Below, piece after piece: positions 52,198 through 61,330 of a DNA stretch of 64,000 nucleotides (position 1 is its first letter; each line of letters starts with the position of its first letter). The notes beneath the pieces were generated by a model. The model saw nothing but the letters and a program-made list of their open reading frames with translations. It had not been told where the DNA came from and made no database searches. This DNA is from an archaeon. Lineage in GTDB: Archaea; Thermoproteota; Nitrososphaeria; Nitrososphaerales; Nitrosopumilaceae. The DNA lies in contig JAJRWR010000017.1 of NCBI GenBank assembly GCA_024276695.1, positions 30,726-94,725 on the forward strand, in the 5' to 3' direction. The position numbers and the translations under genes are program-made.

Positions 52198-52339
52198 TTA
52201 TGAATTCATTTAATTGTGATTTATCATATATCATTTAGTTATTGTTCAATATTTTATCTGCCATTTATTGTCTAAAATTTGAACTATAATTTAATATAGG
52301 AAATATTAACTAATTATTTTAATCAGTGACCATTTCATC

Positions 52340-53204
52340 AACTCATCCTAAAACTGATCAATTAATAAATTAATGACGATCATTTGGATCTATTTGTAAT
52401 TAATTACTGAATCATTTCATGCAATTTACAGAATTATCTGACAAACAATGGAATATGATTTCAAAACATATTCCAAAACCAGCTAAACAGGTAGACTAAG
52501 AAGTGATGATCGTACCACCATCAATGGAATTCTTTACGTTTTGATTACTGGATGCAGATGGAGTGAAATACCAGAAAAATACGGTACAAAATCAACGGCT
52601 CATTTACGATTACAAACATGGCAGCAAAGAGGAATTTGGAAAAACATTCTATCTAGTGCAATCAAAACAGCTCACAAATCTGGAAAACTAAATCTGCAGA
52701 AAATATCCGTTGATTCATCTACAATTGCAGCCAAAAAAGGGAGATCTAACAGGATATGATGGTTTCAAAAGAATTACAGGCACATAACTACATGTTGCAA
52801 TGGATTGTAATTCACTTCCAATTTCAATTGTAATTAGTTCGGCCAATCATCATGATTTCACAAGATTCATTGACGTGACGGAATCAATTTCTGATCATCT
52901 AGACACAAGAAAAATCAAATCCGTCTATGCTGACAAGGGTTATGATGGTACAATAATTAGAAATTATTTGGAATCAAAAAATATTGTTCCATGCATTCCA
53001 AAAAGAAATTTCAAGACAAGAAACAACAAATCAGTGAATCATGATAATTACAACAAGACAAGATTTGTAGTGGAATGGTTCTTTGCATGGCTGAAAAATG
53101 GATTCCACAGAACAAGAATCAGATATGAAAAGAAATCTGAGAATTATTTTGCGTTTGTGAATGTTGCATGTATCATGATGTATTGGAGGATTTTAGGATG
53201 AGTT
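52340..53204 (+). mobile_element. IS5-family-like insertion sequence, decayed
   Basis: An 865-bp element is bounded by perfect 14-bp inverted ends: AACTCATCCTAAAA at 52340-52353 and TTTTAGGATGAGTT at 53191-53204. It contains one transposase gene in three broken pieces. The right end overlaps the transposase stop, as is common for compact IS. No clear target duplication is seen, so exact ends may differ by a base or two. Confidence 0.88.
52420..53201 (+). pseudogene. DDE transposase (IS5 family), multiply disrupted
   Basis: From ATG 52420 (MQFTELSDKQWNMISKHIPK) a missing A near 52484 shifts the frame. The next piece (ILYVLITGCRWSEIPEKYG to SSTIAAKKG) shifts again at an extra G near 52741. TAA at 52788 then replaces a likely AAA just before LHVAMDCNSLP. 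The last piece runs to 53201 with YADKGYDG and the DDE-domain end RFVVEWFFAWLKNGFHRTRI. The whole would be about 260 residues, typical of the family. Three independent lesions mean it is not active by itself. Confidence 0.9.
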
Positions 53205-53218
53205 ACATGTGGTAAAGA

Positions 53219-54268
53219 TTAAGGCATATTTTTCAAATCTAAGAACTTCCTCTCCCAATTCATTACATAGACAATCACCACTATCAAAGAGATTTCAAGG
53301 GTTTTGGCAATGATCCCTGCTATGTCAATATGTTCGGGGTGATTTTCAGGTGAAAGTGGGAGAGGAAAACTTACAGCATACACATAAAGTCCAATCAATA
53401 TAGCAGATCCCATCAAACCAAATAGATAGATTACCAAATTTCTATGATAAAACGATGTGATATCTTTTTGCAACATGTTTGAAACAGATAATACTGTTGA
53501 CAAAAGTAATACCCCAAATCCAATTTGAGATATTGCAGCTAATAACAGGAACATGCCATATTCTACGCGAAGAGGGGCATGATCTACATAAATGGATAAA
53601 TGAATCAAACCACCTGCAAATGCTAAAAGCATGATAACATATCGAAGTGTTTCATATCTACCTAATTTTTGATTTGAATTTGTTTTATTTTTGTAATTAT
53701 TCCACATTGCATATCCAAAAACGCTAAACGGTAATACCACAATAACTACCATTAAAGAACTCCATATGTTGTTCCAATCTTCTGAAACGGTTACATTGAA
53801 CAATATCCGTGTACAGTTACAGTCAGATGAGCTAGAGGGTATAGATCTAGGTACAACAATCTGTTCTTTGGGATCATCTTCTTCAGAAATACTAAGAATT
53901 ATTTGATATGTCCCAGAATTTTCAAAGACAAAAGGTATGTCAAAATCTCCGATATTTCGTGTATTCCAAGATTCATAAAATAGTCTTTTTTCCATATTTG
54001 CGCTATAAACTTCCACCATAGTTTCAATGTCATAACTATCATTTCCATTTGTATCTTGTATACTAAAAATTATTTTTGTAGATTCACCTGGAATTGGAGT
54101 TCTAGGTTCAAACCCGATATATGAATAATAATTTCCCATCATAACTCCTCCAGAACTACCACTTTCAAGATGAGCATATGAATTTGGCATGATCGGCAAT
54201 AATGCAAATAATGTAAAAGTAAAAATAATTATTTCAATTTGCTTTCTAAAATTAAATCTGTACAACAT
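53219..54268 (-). CDS. Secreted-domain plus multi-pass membrane protein
   Basis: This 349-residue protein has a signal peptide (about 10-32), an extracellular beta domain (35-160: FEPRTPIPGESTKIIFSI, SGTYQIILSIS, with CNC) and five or six membrane helices (165-340), a lone cytoplasmic loop of Lys/Asn residues (YKNKTNSNQK) and a basic end. The architecture resembles copper- or redox-linked sensors in this clade. Unknown function. It ends 14 bases after the IS boundary and is convergent with the IS. Confidence 0.68.
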   Translation of the reverse strand: MLYRFNFRKQIEIIIFTFTLFALLPIMPNSYAHLESGSSGGVMMGNYYSYIGFEPRTPIPGESTKIIFSIQDTNGNDSYDIETMVEVYSANMEKRLFYESWNTRNIGDFDIPFVFENSGTYQIILSISEEDDPKEQIVVPRSIPSSSSDCNCTRILFNVTVSEDWNNIWSSLMVVIVVLPFSVFGYAMWNNYKNKTNSNQKLGRYETLRYVIMLLAFAGGLIHLSIYVDHAPLRVEYGMFLLLAAISQIGFGVLLLSTVLSVSNMLQKDITSFYHRNLVIYLFGLMGSAILIGLYVYAVSFPLPLSPENHPEHIDIAGIIAKTLEISLIVVIVYVMNWERKFLDLKNMP

Positions 54269-54598
54269 TAATACATATTAATAAACTTGATATATGTAAT
54301 TATAAAATTTGGTAATGCTACATGTTCCTCTTAGGGAACAAATAGATTACAAATGTAATGTGATTATAATATCTAAATTAAAAACACAACTACTTCATGC
54401 AACAATATCTAGCAAATTTAATGGTTAAAGTTGCACGATTATCTGTATTTATAAAATAATGTAAATGATATTTTAATAATTTTCAAGTCATTATGACAAA
54501 AACATGATATCTAAAATAATGACCATAAAATTTTGGGCGTTTAAAAATGCGTAAATATGATGCTAAGCAATTATAACCAATTAGAAATAGTTTTACAT
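54269..54598. other. 330-base AT-rich intergenic region with one small hairpin
   Basis: Divergent promoters for the membrane protein and the propeller gene must lie here. The only structure I see is TGTTCC-TCTTAG-GGAACA (54323-54340), a 6-bp inverted repeat that could be an operator. No gene or tRNA is found. Confidence 0.45.
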
Positions 54599-56140
54599 AT
54601 GGGAAAATCAAAACCGATTTATTTTGTCATAGTTATGGTATTTCTAATAGTTTTAGCAGTAGCAATAACATCTATTGATGGGTCATCTAATCCCCAAAAA
54701 GAAACTTTAGAAGAACCAGATACAAAAAAGATGAAAACTCCTGCAGATAAATATGCGCCTGATCAAAGAGAACAACATTGTGGAAGTTCGAATGCAAAAA
54801 GAAATCAATACGTCCAAGAATTTAAAATCCCAACACCATGTACTCAACCTCTTTCTATAATTTCAGATTCAGAAGGTAAAATTTGGTTTACTCAAACTAA
54901 TACAGGAAGCATAGCAAAGTTTGATCCAGAGTCCGAACAATTTACAGAATATCAAAATGATATGTGGTCACTAAATAGTGCTTCAATGTCATGGGGAATA
55001 TCATATACGCAAGATAATGAAATTTGGTTTACTGATGAAAAATATGGTTCACTTTGGAAATTTTCAATTCCTGAAGAAACATACACCAAATTTGAAATTC
55101 AAGGAAAAACAACGAAATCATTTCCACAAAAAATCAGTCTTTACGATAACAATTTTCTAATCAATGATTTTACAGGAAAACAAATTGTTATTTTAAATCA
55201 TGAAAAATTAGATTCAGGTAAATTTGTAAATTCTACAATTTCAATTCCAGAAGGCTTTCTTACTAGTCAAGTAGTAATTGATAATGAAGGAAATATGTGG
55301 TTTGTAATTTGGAAATTTCAAAAAGAGATACTTTTAGTTAAAACAGATTCTATCACACAAAAAGTTGAACAATATGCTCTTCCAAATTCAATTCAAGCGC
55401 CAAATGGAGTTTCAGTTGGACCTTTGGGCAATATTTGGATTGCAGATACTGCAGGAAATTCATTTTACAAGTTCAATCCAGATAACAAAAAAGTTATAGA
55501 GTTTACTACATCAAAACCATCAATTTTGACATATGGTAATGCTTCAGGATTGATTAAAACTCCAATTACTCGCCCTTATTGGAATGCATTTGATTCAGAT
55601 GGCAACATGTGGTTTAATCAGCAAACAGGAAATAGATTGGCAGTGTTTAATCCAAATTCTGAATACCTAGTAGAGTATGATATTCCATCAAAGAATCCCA
55701 GTTGGTCAGATTGTGGAGATTTAACAGATTGTGGGTTATCTCAGAGCTTTGGATTTACTTTTCAAGACGATCAAGTCTGGTTTACAGAATGGGTGGAAAA
55801 TAATATTGGAGTGTTAGATACTTCAATCACAATTCCAATTTTACTTGAAAGTACAAAAGATGAGATTGTTATCAAACAGGGAGAACAACAAGAAGTTTTT
55901 GTGACTGTGATACCTCAAACAAACCAAAGTATGAATTTAATTTTATCTGGAAATTCTAATTCTGAAATGATTAAAATAAATACAAAAATAGAGCCAATAC
56001 CTATTTCAGAGCAAGTATTACAAATACCTGTAATTATTTCTGTTAATGAAAATACAGATAAAGGAATCTACAAAGTTTTACTAGGTACGCAAATTCCAGA
56101 TGTATCCGTATCAACTTATGTTACAATCAAAGTTATCTAA
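54599..56140 (+). CDS. Membrane-anchored beta-propeller protein, streptogramin-lyase-like
   Basis: From ATG 54599 (MGKSKPIYFVIVMVFLI) the protein has about 513 residues. A single N-terminal signal anchor precedes a propeller whose blades share G-x-I-W-F-T (KIWFTQTNTGSIAKFDPES, NEIWFTDEKYGSLW), followed by an immunoglobulin-like C-terminal domain (DEIVIKQGEQQEVFVTV). It is a paralogue of the propeller in the CopC-CopD fusion. The lyase activity of bacterial Vgb is not implied. The longer start at 54557 adds unrelated residues. Confidence 0.8.
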   Translation: MGKSKPIYFVIVMVFLIVLAVAITSIDGSSNPQKETLEEPDTKKMKTPADKYAPDQREQHCGSSNAKRNQYVQEFKIPTPCTQPLSIISDSEGKIWFTQTNTGSIAKFDPESEQFTEYQNDMWSLNSASMSWGISYTQDNEIWFTDEKYGSLWKFSIPEETYTKFEIQGKTTKSFPQKISLYDNNFLINDFTGKQIVILNHEKLDSGKFVNSTISIPEGFLTSQVVIDNEGNMWFVIWKFQKEILLVKTDSITQKVEQYALPNSIQAPNGVSVGPLGNIWIADTAGNSFYKFNPDNKKVIEFTTSKPSILTYGNASGLIKTPITRPYWNAFDSDGNMWFNQQTGNRLAVFNPNSEYLVEYDIPSKNPSWSDCGDLTDCGLSQSFGFTFQDDQVWFTEWVENNIGVLDTSITIPILLESTKDEIVIKQGEQQEVFVTVIPQTNQSMNLILSGNSNSEMIKINTKIEPIPISEQVLQIPVIISVNENTDKGIYKVLLGTQIPDVSVSTYVTIKVI

Positions 56141-56539
56141 GTAGTACAAGCAATAAATCCATATAAAATATCGATAATTTTTTTAATGAATGGTTATTTA
56201 AATGCGATCATATTTTTTTCTAAATAATTCTCATGAAATCATATTTTTACTCTACCTATAAATCAAAAATAATAATATTTGTGATTTATTCCACATAGTA
56301 TAATATTTGTTTAGTCAATCTTTAATCACAACTATCCTTTTGATTTAACAAATGTAAAGATTCTAACTTAATTATCATAAACGAATTTTGTCAAATGTAA
56401 AGATATCAATCTAAGTATGTCAAATCTCCAAAGTAATCAATGCAGAAAAATCTAACAAGTATGTGTAAAAAATGCTATTGTGTTTTGAAGGAGGTGATAA
56501 TTAGATAGACTAATTTTATTCTCCTTCCAAGATTTATTT
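56141..56539. other. 399-base intergenic region with direct repeats and a hairpin
   Basis: Two copies of CAAATGTAAAGAT occur about 44 bases apart (near 56350 and 56394). A nested hairpin is formed by GAAGGAG/CTCCTTC (56487-56493 and 56521-56527) enclosing AATTAG/CTAATT (56499-56504 and 56510-56515). A possible 22-codon Cys-containing frame (starting MQKNLTSMCKKCYCVL) ends in the hairpin; I do not call it a gene. The structure could be a terminator or RNA element. Confidence 0.45.
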
Positions 56540-56767
56540 TTATAATTTTTCTATCTGTTCTTTTATTTTTATAATATTTTTCTCCCAGATAGCAATAAGT
56601 TCATTTTGTATAGTAATTTCTTTTCCGATCCCATCAGATTTGTCATCAGTTGTTTTTTGTTCAGTTTTCAGGTGTTTTTTTGTCTTTTGATGAAATTTTA
56701 ATTTTTGTGTAGCTTCAGTTAGTTTTTTTTCATAATATTTACGAACTTGATTAGTTAAAAAATTCAA
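56540..56767 (-). CDS. Small coiled-coil protein, 75 aa
   Basis: This Lys/Glu-rich helical protein (RKYYEKKLTEATQKLKFHQ, IAIWEKNIIKIKEQIEKL) has no known family. Its start overlaps the stop of the Ni/Co permease gene by 4 bases, so it is translationally coupled and may be an accessory to that permease. Confidence 0.6.
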   Translation of the reverse strand: MNFLTNQVRKYYEKKLTEATQKLKFHQKTKKHLKTEQKTTDDKSDGIGKEITIQNELIAIWEKNIIKIKEQIEKL

Positions 56768-57501
56768 AATATTCCTCCAATTTGATACATTATATTAAAT
56801 CCAATAACAAGACTAAATATTCCAGTTACATAGCGAAATATTTTTTGAATTAACATAATCCTATTTCCAAATGCAAGTGGAATTCCCATCAAACTACCAA
56901 CAACTGCCATTCCAATCATAGAACCAATTCCAAATATTACAATAAATCCTAACATAAATCCCACATTATCAAATGTAATTGCAGTTAATACAACAAGGCT
57001 TCCGCTTCCAGCTAAACCATGAACAAGCCCAATCAAATATGATTTGTGGGTATGTTTATGATCAGAGTCATCATGATTATGTTCATCTAGATGAATGGTT
57101 CCATCTTTATGTGAATGTGGATGTTTGTGTTTGAATTGAATTTTTTTATTAAGAATTGTAGTTACACCCAAAAACACAAGCATCATTCCAACAGCAAATT
57201 CCAATCCTGAAAAGATTTGATTCTGGATTGTTATTGCAAGAACATACACCAAAAAACCAATTAAAACAAGTGTTGTAGTGTGCCCTGCCCCCCAAACTAC
57301 TCCAAGTATAGAAGATTTTGTTATGGATTGTCGGATTAGTTGTTTTGTAGATTTTTTTGTTAGTTTTGATTTTAAAATTTGTGTACTTACTGCAGCTATA
57401 TGATCTGGTTCAAATGCATGTTGAATTCCAACTAAAAGTCCCAGTCCCATAATTAGTATTGGTGAAAGTATTCCAACTTGTTCAAGTATTTCTTCGATCA
57501 T
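56764..57501 (-). CDS. Ni/Co-type permease (HupE/UreJ/NicO-like) with His-rich loop
   Basis: This 245-residue membrane protein has about six helices. The metal signature is in helix 1-2 (QHAFEPDHIAAVST, an HxxxxDH-like motif) and a second His motif is in WGAGHTTTLVLIG. A His/Asp-rich cytoplasmic loop (HKHPHSHKDGTIHLDEHNHD and following) divides the two halves. It probably imports nickel or cobalt, relevant to cobalamin and urease. It is coupled to the small coiled-coil gene. Confidence 0.85.
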   Translation of the reverse strand: MIEEILEQVGILSPILIMGLGLLVGIQHAFEPDHIAAVSTQILKSKLTKKSTKQLIRQSITKSSILGVVWGAGHTTTLVLIGFLVYVLAITIQNQIFSGLEFAVGMMLVFLGVTTILNKKIQFKHKHPHSHKDGTIHLDEHNHDDSDHKHTHKSYLIGLVHGLAGSGSLVVLTAITFDNVGFMLGFIVIFGIGSMIGMAVVGSLMGIPLAFGNRIMLIQKIFRYVTGIFSLVIGFNIMYQIGGIF

Positions 57502-57576
57502 ATCAGATATTTCTATCAGTTTAGAATTTAATGTGATCTATCTTCATATGTAATGATCACTGTCTATCACCCATAC

Positions 57577-57714
57577 CTATGAAGTTTTCAGGTTAATTAT
57601 ATTTCGAACATATTCAAATATAATTTTTTGATCAATTATCTCAACCACAATTGGATTATTTTTATCTTGTATCTCTGTAAATTCCATTTCATTTGATATC
57701 ATTTCATATGACAT
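57577..57714 (-). CDS. Possible small protein, 45 aa
   Basis: This short frame (MSYEMISNEMEFTEIQDKNN, then VVEIIDQKIIFEYV) has balanced acidic and hydrophobic residues typical of coding sequence and an ATG start, but no known family. Small size keeps confidence low. It lies between the permease and cupredoxin genes on the same strand. Confidence 0.35.
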   Translation of the reverse strand: MSYEMISNEMEFTEIQDKNNPIVVEIIDQKIIFEYVRNIINLKTS

Positions 57715-57858
57715 AAACAAAAACAATGTGAGATGATTGTAATTATTATAGAATCTAATTCTATACTAACTAGTTATTTATTAGGACAAAATAAGGGTTA
57801 TTATTTATTTTGTAACTGTCTTTGTATACAATTAATCATCATGTACAACTCTCTAATT

Positions 57859-58908
57859 TCAAACAGGACTAGATTTCATGTTTTGTGAAGAATGTTTTTT
57901 TGATTTTCTAGATTTCATGTATAAAACTATTCCAAGTAACATAAATGCGGGAACTAGTATAACTGCAACCAACATTTCATAATAGATATCTAATCTTCGG
58001 GCTGGCTGTACAACTATTTCAGATGTAATAGTTTTTTCGGGATTGTCATACACTATGGTATCAAATACAACTGTACGAAATATTGGATTATCAACTGATT
58101 CCCTTACAGCACTCTCAATACCTGAAGATCCTCCACTTACAATATTTTGAAATCTAATCTCTATTACACCTGAAGTCTCAAAGATAAAATTTCTGTAATC
58201 ACCGCCAACTTGCGTTATACCTGAATCCTCAAATAATACTTTACCATTTTGAGTTATTATCATATCATATTGCATTTTATCTAAGTTTGAATTTGTTTTA
58301 GCATCATATGTCTGATAGATGAATTTAGTTATTTCAAAAGTCTTGATTATATTTGGCTCCCAAGTGATATCAAATTCTATTAATTTATCTGGAGTGAATT
58401 GTATAATTGGGAATGATTCTATTTTGTTTCCACTTGCATCATGTGGATAATCAGGTATAGATTGTTCTACCTTTACTATTCCTTCCATCCAAGGATGAAA
58501 TGTACAAAAATATGAAAAAGTGCCAGCACTCTCAAATGTATGTGTCCAAGAATCATTTGGCATGAATCGTCCACTATCAAAGATTCCATCAGGTTCTCCG
58601 AAGTTTCCTTGTTTCTCACTCATCCAACCAAATCTTCCAGCACTGTCTCCACTAGTTACAGTATGTCCCTCTTGATCATCGTTGGACCATGTTATTGTAT
58701 CTCCAACTTGGATATTGATAACAGGAGGATCATACCAAACTTCAGTGGGGGTGTTCAGTTCAGGATTATATGCACCAAATGGAATACTAATTGTAAATTC
58801 TTTTGCCTGTGAATCATTGATACTGCCAAAAATTATCAAGAATACTACAAAAGTAAAAAATAGAGTGTATTTTGAAAATGCTCTATAGTTTTTTTCAAAC
58901 ACATTCAT
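57859..58908 (-). CDS. Membrane-anchored cupredoxin protein
   Basis: From ATG 58908 the protein is about 349 residues: signal peptide (FSKYTLFFTFVVFLIIFG), a type 1 copper domain (45-150) with His in QEGHTVTSGD and Cys-His-Met in YFCTFHPWMEG, a beta domain (160-300), and a C-terminal membrane helix with basic tail (KSRKSKKHSS). The long loop between His and Cys (FGWMSEKQGNFGEPD) is a family variation. It likely transfers electrons at the outer face. Monocistronic. Confidence 0.9.
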   Translation of the reverse strand: MNVFEKNYRAFSKYTLFFTFVVFLIIFGSINDSQAKEFTISIPFGAYNPELNTPTEVWYDPPVINIQVGDTITWSNDDQEGHTVTSGDSAGRFGWMSEKQGNFGEPDGIFDSGRFMPNDSWTHTFESAGTFSYFCTFHPWMEGIVKVEQSIPDYPHDASGNKIESFPIIQFTPDKLIEFDITWEPNIIKTFEITKFIYQTYDAKTNSNLDKMQYDMIITQNGKVLFEDSGITQVGGDYRNFIFETSGVIEIRFQNIVSGGSSGIESAVRESVDNPIFRTVVFDTIVYDNPEKTITSEIVVQPARRLDIYYEMLVAVILVPAFMLLGIVLYMKSRKSKKHSSQNMKSSPV

Positions 58909-58999
58909 CAATAATTAATTTATTTTAACTTTAATTAATGATAAGATTGTTTTACCATTGTTCCAAAGAATTTAAAATAAAATAACTTTAAAAAAAGCA

Positions 59000-59383
59000 T
59001 TGCAAAAACCAACTTTAACAATCAAAGATAAAACAAGCGTTCTTTTGGCGATAGTCGCAGTAGTTCTTTTAATTTCAATTTCATTAGGATTTGAGAGTAT
59101 AGACTCTTCAAAATTTGGATATTATTCAATTCATGTTGTAAATTTGATTTTTGGTTTATTTTTGTCAGTATTGGGATTTCTAACCTATCTTGAATTTAAA
59201 AGTACTAGATTATTAATGATATTTGGTGCATTTGTTGCAATCACTATAGCTGAGAGTACATCATGGATAAATTTGATTTATCCATTTTTTGATAGCATGT
59301 ATGGTATTCATGGTTACATTACTCATGGTTTAATTCTTATTATGCTGTTGTTTTTCATTGTAGGAATTTTCAGATCAGATTAG
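59000..59383 (+). CDS. Four-helix membrane protein, 127 aa
   Basis: A TTG start gives a protein with four hydrophobic segments (about 12-30, 42-62, 68-88, 105-125) and few polar loops. No family is recognised. It overlaps the end of the convergent HTH gene by 4 bases and is divergent from the cupredoxin gene. Confidence 0.6.
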   Translation: MQKPTLTIKDKTSVLLAIVAVVLLISISLGFESIDSSKFGYYSIHVVNLIFGLFLSVLGFLTYLEFKSTRLLMIFGAFVAITIAESTSWINLIYPFFDSMYGIHGYITHGLILIMLLFFIVGIFRSD

Positions 59384-60105
59384 AAATAAAAAAATGTATC
59401 TGCAAATTTATCTTTCATTTTATCTATATTGTTTGGAGATATTTTAGTTAAAATATCTTGTACAAACTGTGGATCTTCTAAAATAAAATAAGGATAAAAT
59501 CCTGAAATTCTTTTGATTATTTTCTCTTCAACCAAATTAGTTAATGTGATAGAAATTGTAGAAGGTGCCTTATGTATACATTTTCGGAAGTCAGAATGGG
59601 TTCCCTGTTTATGATCTGCAAGAAAAAGGATAATTTTTTTTGCGGTTTCTTTTCTGAGATTAATCAGTACAGGATATTCAACAGAAGGAATATGTAATGG
59701 GAAATAATGTGTCCGTCTTGCAGAACGTTTAACAATAATTTTAGAGTCTTTTTCTAGATTAGAAAGAGAGTTTGACAGAGTACCAAAAGGATAACCTGTG
59801 ATTTTTTGTATACCTCTATAAGAAATGGCAGGATCTTTTTGGATTATTTCTAAAATACTTGAAATTCTAGGATTTGAGACATGATATTTTTTAGATTTAT
59901 TATGATATGTTTTCACTTTAACACCATTTTCAATATAACTTGCTATTTGCAAGAACCCCGCATTTTTGAGAAATTCCAATCTTCGGTAGATTGTGCCAAG
60001 AGGGATTCCAGTTTCTTTAAAAATATCAGAAGCAGGTTTAGGTGTCAATGTAGATTTTAGAATTAATTTAGCATATTCATCTCTAAGAAAATCATTAATT
60101 TCCAT
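59380..60105 (-). CDS. Transcription regulator with three tandem winged-helix domains
   Basis: From ATG 60105 the protein is 241 residues. Three similar winged-helix units follow each other: SDIFKETGIPLGTIYRRLEFL, then RGIQKITGYPFGTLSNSLSNL, then RKCIHKAPSTISITLTNLVEE. No metal- or ligand-binding domain is evident. Its neighbours are copper-protein genes, so it might control them; that is inference from position. Three wHTH copies in one chain are unusual. Confidence 0.8.
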   Translation of the reverse strand: MEINDFLRDEYAKLILKSTLTPKPASDIFKETGIPLGTIYRRLEFLKNAGFLQIASYIENGVKVKTYHNKSKKYHVSNPRISSILEIIQKDPAISYRGIQKITGYPFGTLSNSLSNLEKDSKIIVKRSARRTHYFPLHIPSVEYPVLINLRKETAKKIILFLADHKQGTHSDFRKCIHKAPSTISITLTNLVEEKIIKRISGFYPYFILEDPQFVQDILTKISPNNIDKMKDKFADTFFYF

Positions 60106-60242
60106 CAAGCAATATCACAATCTTGATTTAATAAGTTTGCAAAAATTATTTTTGAGAATTCCATAGTCATACCAGAAATTTTTATTAGTACAATGATAAA
60201 ACAGATCTATAATTATTATACTAGTTTTTTTTATTTTGAGTA

Positions 60243-60518
60243 TTGTCTGAAAATTCAAAATTTACAGTTTTTCTTATAATTGCAATAGTTGGAGTAACAG
60301 TTTCATTATTTGTGTATCTTACATGGTATGTTTCACCTGATGAAGTAACTGAGAAAGTCAAAATAATTGCAAATACTGCAGATGGTTGTATTGCTGAATC
60401 ATATGATGGATTTTCTATAAATATTGGTCCATGTGATGCAAAAGCAGGAGATATCATAGTTGGAACATATGACAAGAAAATTAATGATCGAGCAATACTG
60501 ATGAATCCTACAGGATGA
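60243..60518 (+). CDS. Small membrane-anchored protein, 91 aa
   Basis: From TTG 60243 the protein has an N-terminal membrane helix (FTVFLIIAIVGVTVSLFVYL) and a soluble extracytoplasmic domain with two Cys (DGCIAESYDG and IGPCDAKAGD). A disulfide or metal site between them is possible. No known family. Confidence 0.55.
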   Translation: MSENSKFTVFLIIAIVGVTVSLFVYLTWYVSPDEVTEKVKIIANTADGCIAESYDGFSINIGPCDAKAGDIIVGTYDKKINDRAILMNPTG

Positions 60519-60817
60519 AATTCTTAAAAAATAATTGTTTTTGAATTTAGATTATGGTTTAATGTTAGAGATATTGACTATTTTTTAATTACGGATTTGT
60601 TCCATAGAATTCGGTAACTTTGTTAAAGATAAGAATAATCCAATATCATTAATTTTTAATCATAGTGACACTAGAATCAGGTCTAAATTTGTGCCACAAC
60701 CCACATCAGATGACCACCCTTTTGTTGCAGAAATATCTGTAATTGATTTAGTATTATGTACATTTGTAATTAGGTAAATGATATAAAATAATTGTTTAGA
60801 GTACTTAATGTTCATCA
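60519..60817. other. 299-base intergenic region
   Basis: An open stretch without a start codon reads SDDHPFVAEISVIDLVLCTF on the plus strand (near 60700-60775), which has protein-like composition and could be a gene remnant. Nothing else is seen. Confidence 0.3.
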
Positions 60818-61059
60818 TCAAACCAAAATATGTTTTTGTTTCATACTTCCATATTGATTATAAACATTATTCAAGTAACCTTCTAAATCATGTCCAGATG
60901 TTCCCATATTATCAATCTCCATAGTACATTCATCAATCGTATTTTGTAATCCTTCTGAATCTAAAAACTCTTGATCAAAAACTACCCACAATATGACAAT
61001 TAATATAATTACTGTAATAATTATTATGTCTTTAAAGAATATATTTTATCACTTTTCAA
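60818..61059 (-). pseudogene. Small membrane-anchored protein, apparent one-base frameshift
   Basis: From TTG 61059 the frame reads MKSDK then stops soon; adding one A in the four-A run (61044-61047) gives NIFFKDIIIITVIILIVILW, one membrane helix, followed by a soluble acidic tail (DSEGLQNTIDECTMEIDNMG) to TGA at 60818, about 80 residues. The main frame has no standard start of its own, which supports a missing base. No known family. Confidence 0.5.
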
Positions 61060-61127
61060 ATTATTGTTTCTTCCAAGTTATTTTACAGTAACTGAATTAT
61101 TTTCAATTTAATTTAGTGTAAAATGAT

Positions 61128-61238
61128 TTATCCAAATGGCATGTTAATAATTCTATTTGCTACCATAAACATAAGAATTACAGGAATTGCAGTTCCTACT
61201 AAAATTCCTGCTAAAACAAATTTATCTCTTTTATTCAT
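61128..61238 (-). CDS. Possible 36-aa membrane peptide
   Basis: ATG 61238 opens a frame with a basic start (MNKRDKFVLAGILVGTAIPV) and one membrane helix, ending NRIINMPFG. It is upstream of the small frameshifted membrane-protein gene on the same strand. Small size and lack of homologues known to me limit confidence. Confidence 0.4.
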   Translation of the reverse strand: MNKRDKFVLAGILVGTAIPVILMFMVANRIINMPFG

Positions 61239-61330
61239 AGTATATCAAAAATTAATTTTATTGTTGCTATTATACCTTCATCTTTATGTAATTAATTATA
61301 ATTTTAAAATAGAATTATTACTAAATAAAA

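Noticed and set aside
60690..60778. Possible small forward gene (SDDHPFVAEISV)
   Set aside because: There is no usable start codon and no family match; it may be a remnant, but a feature call is not supported.
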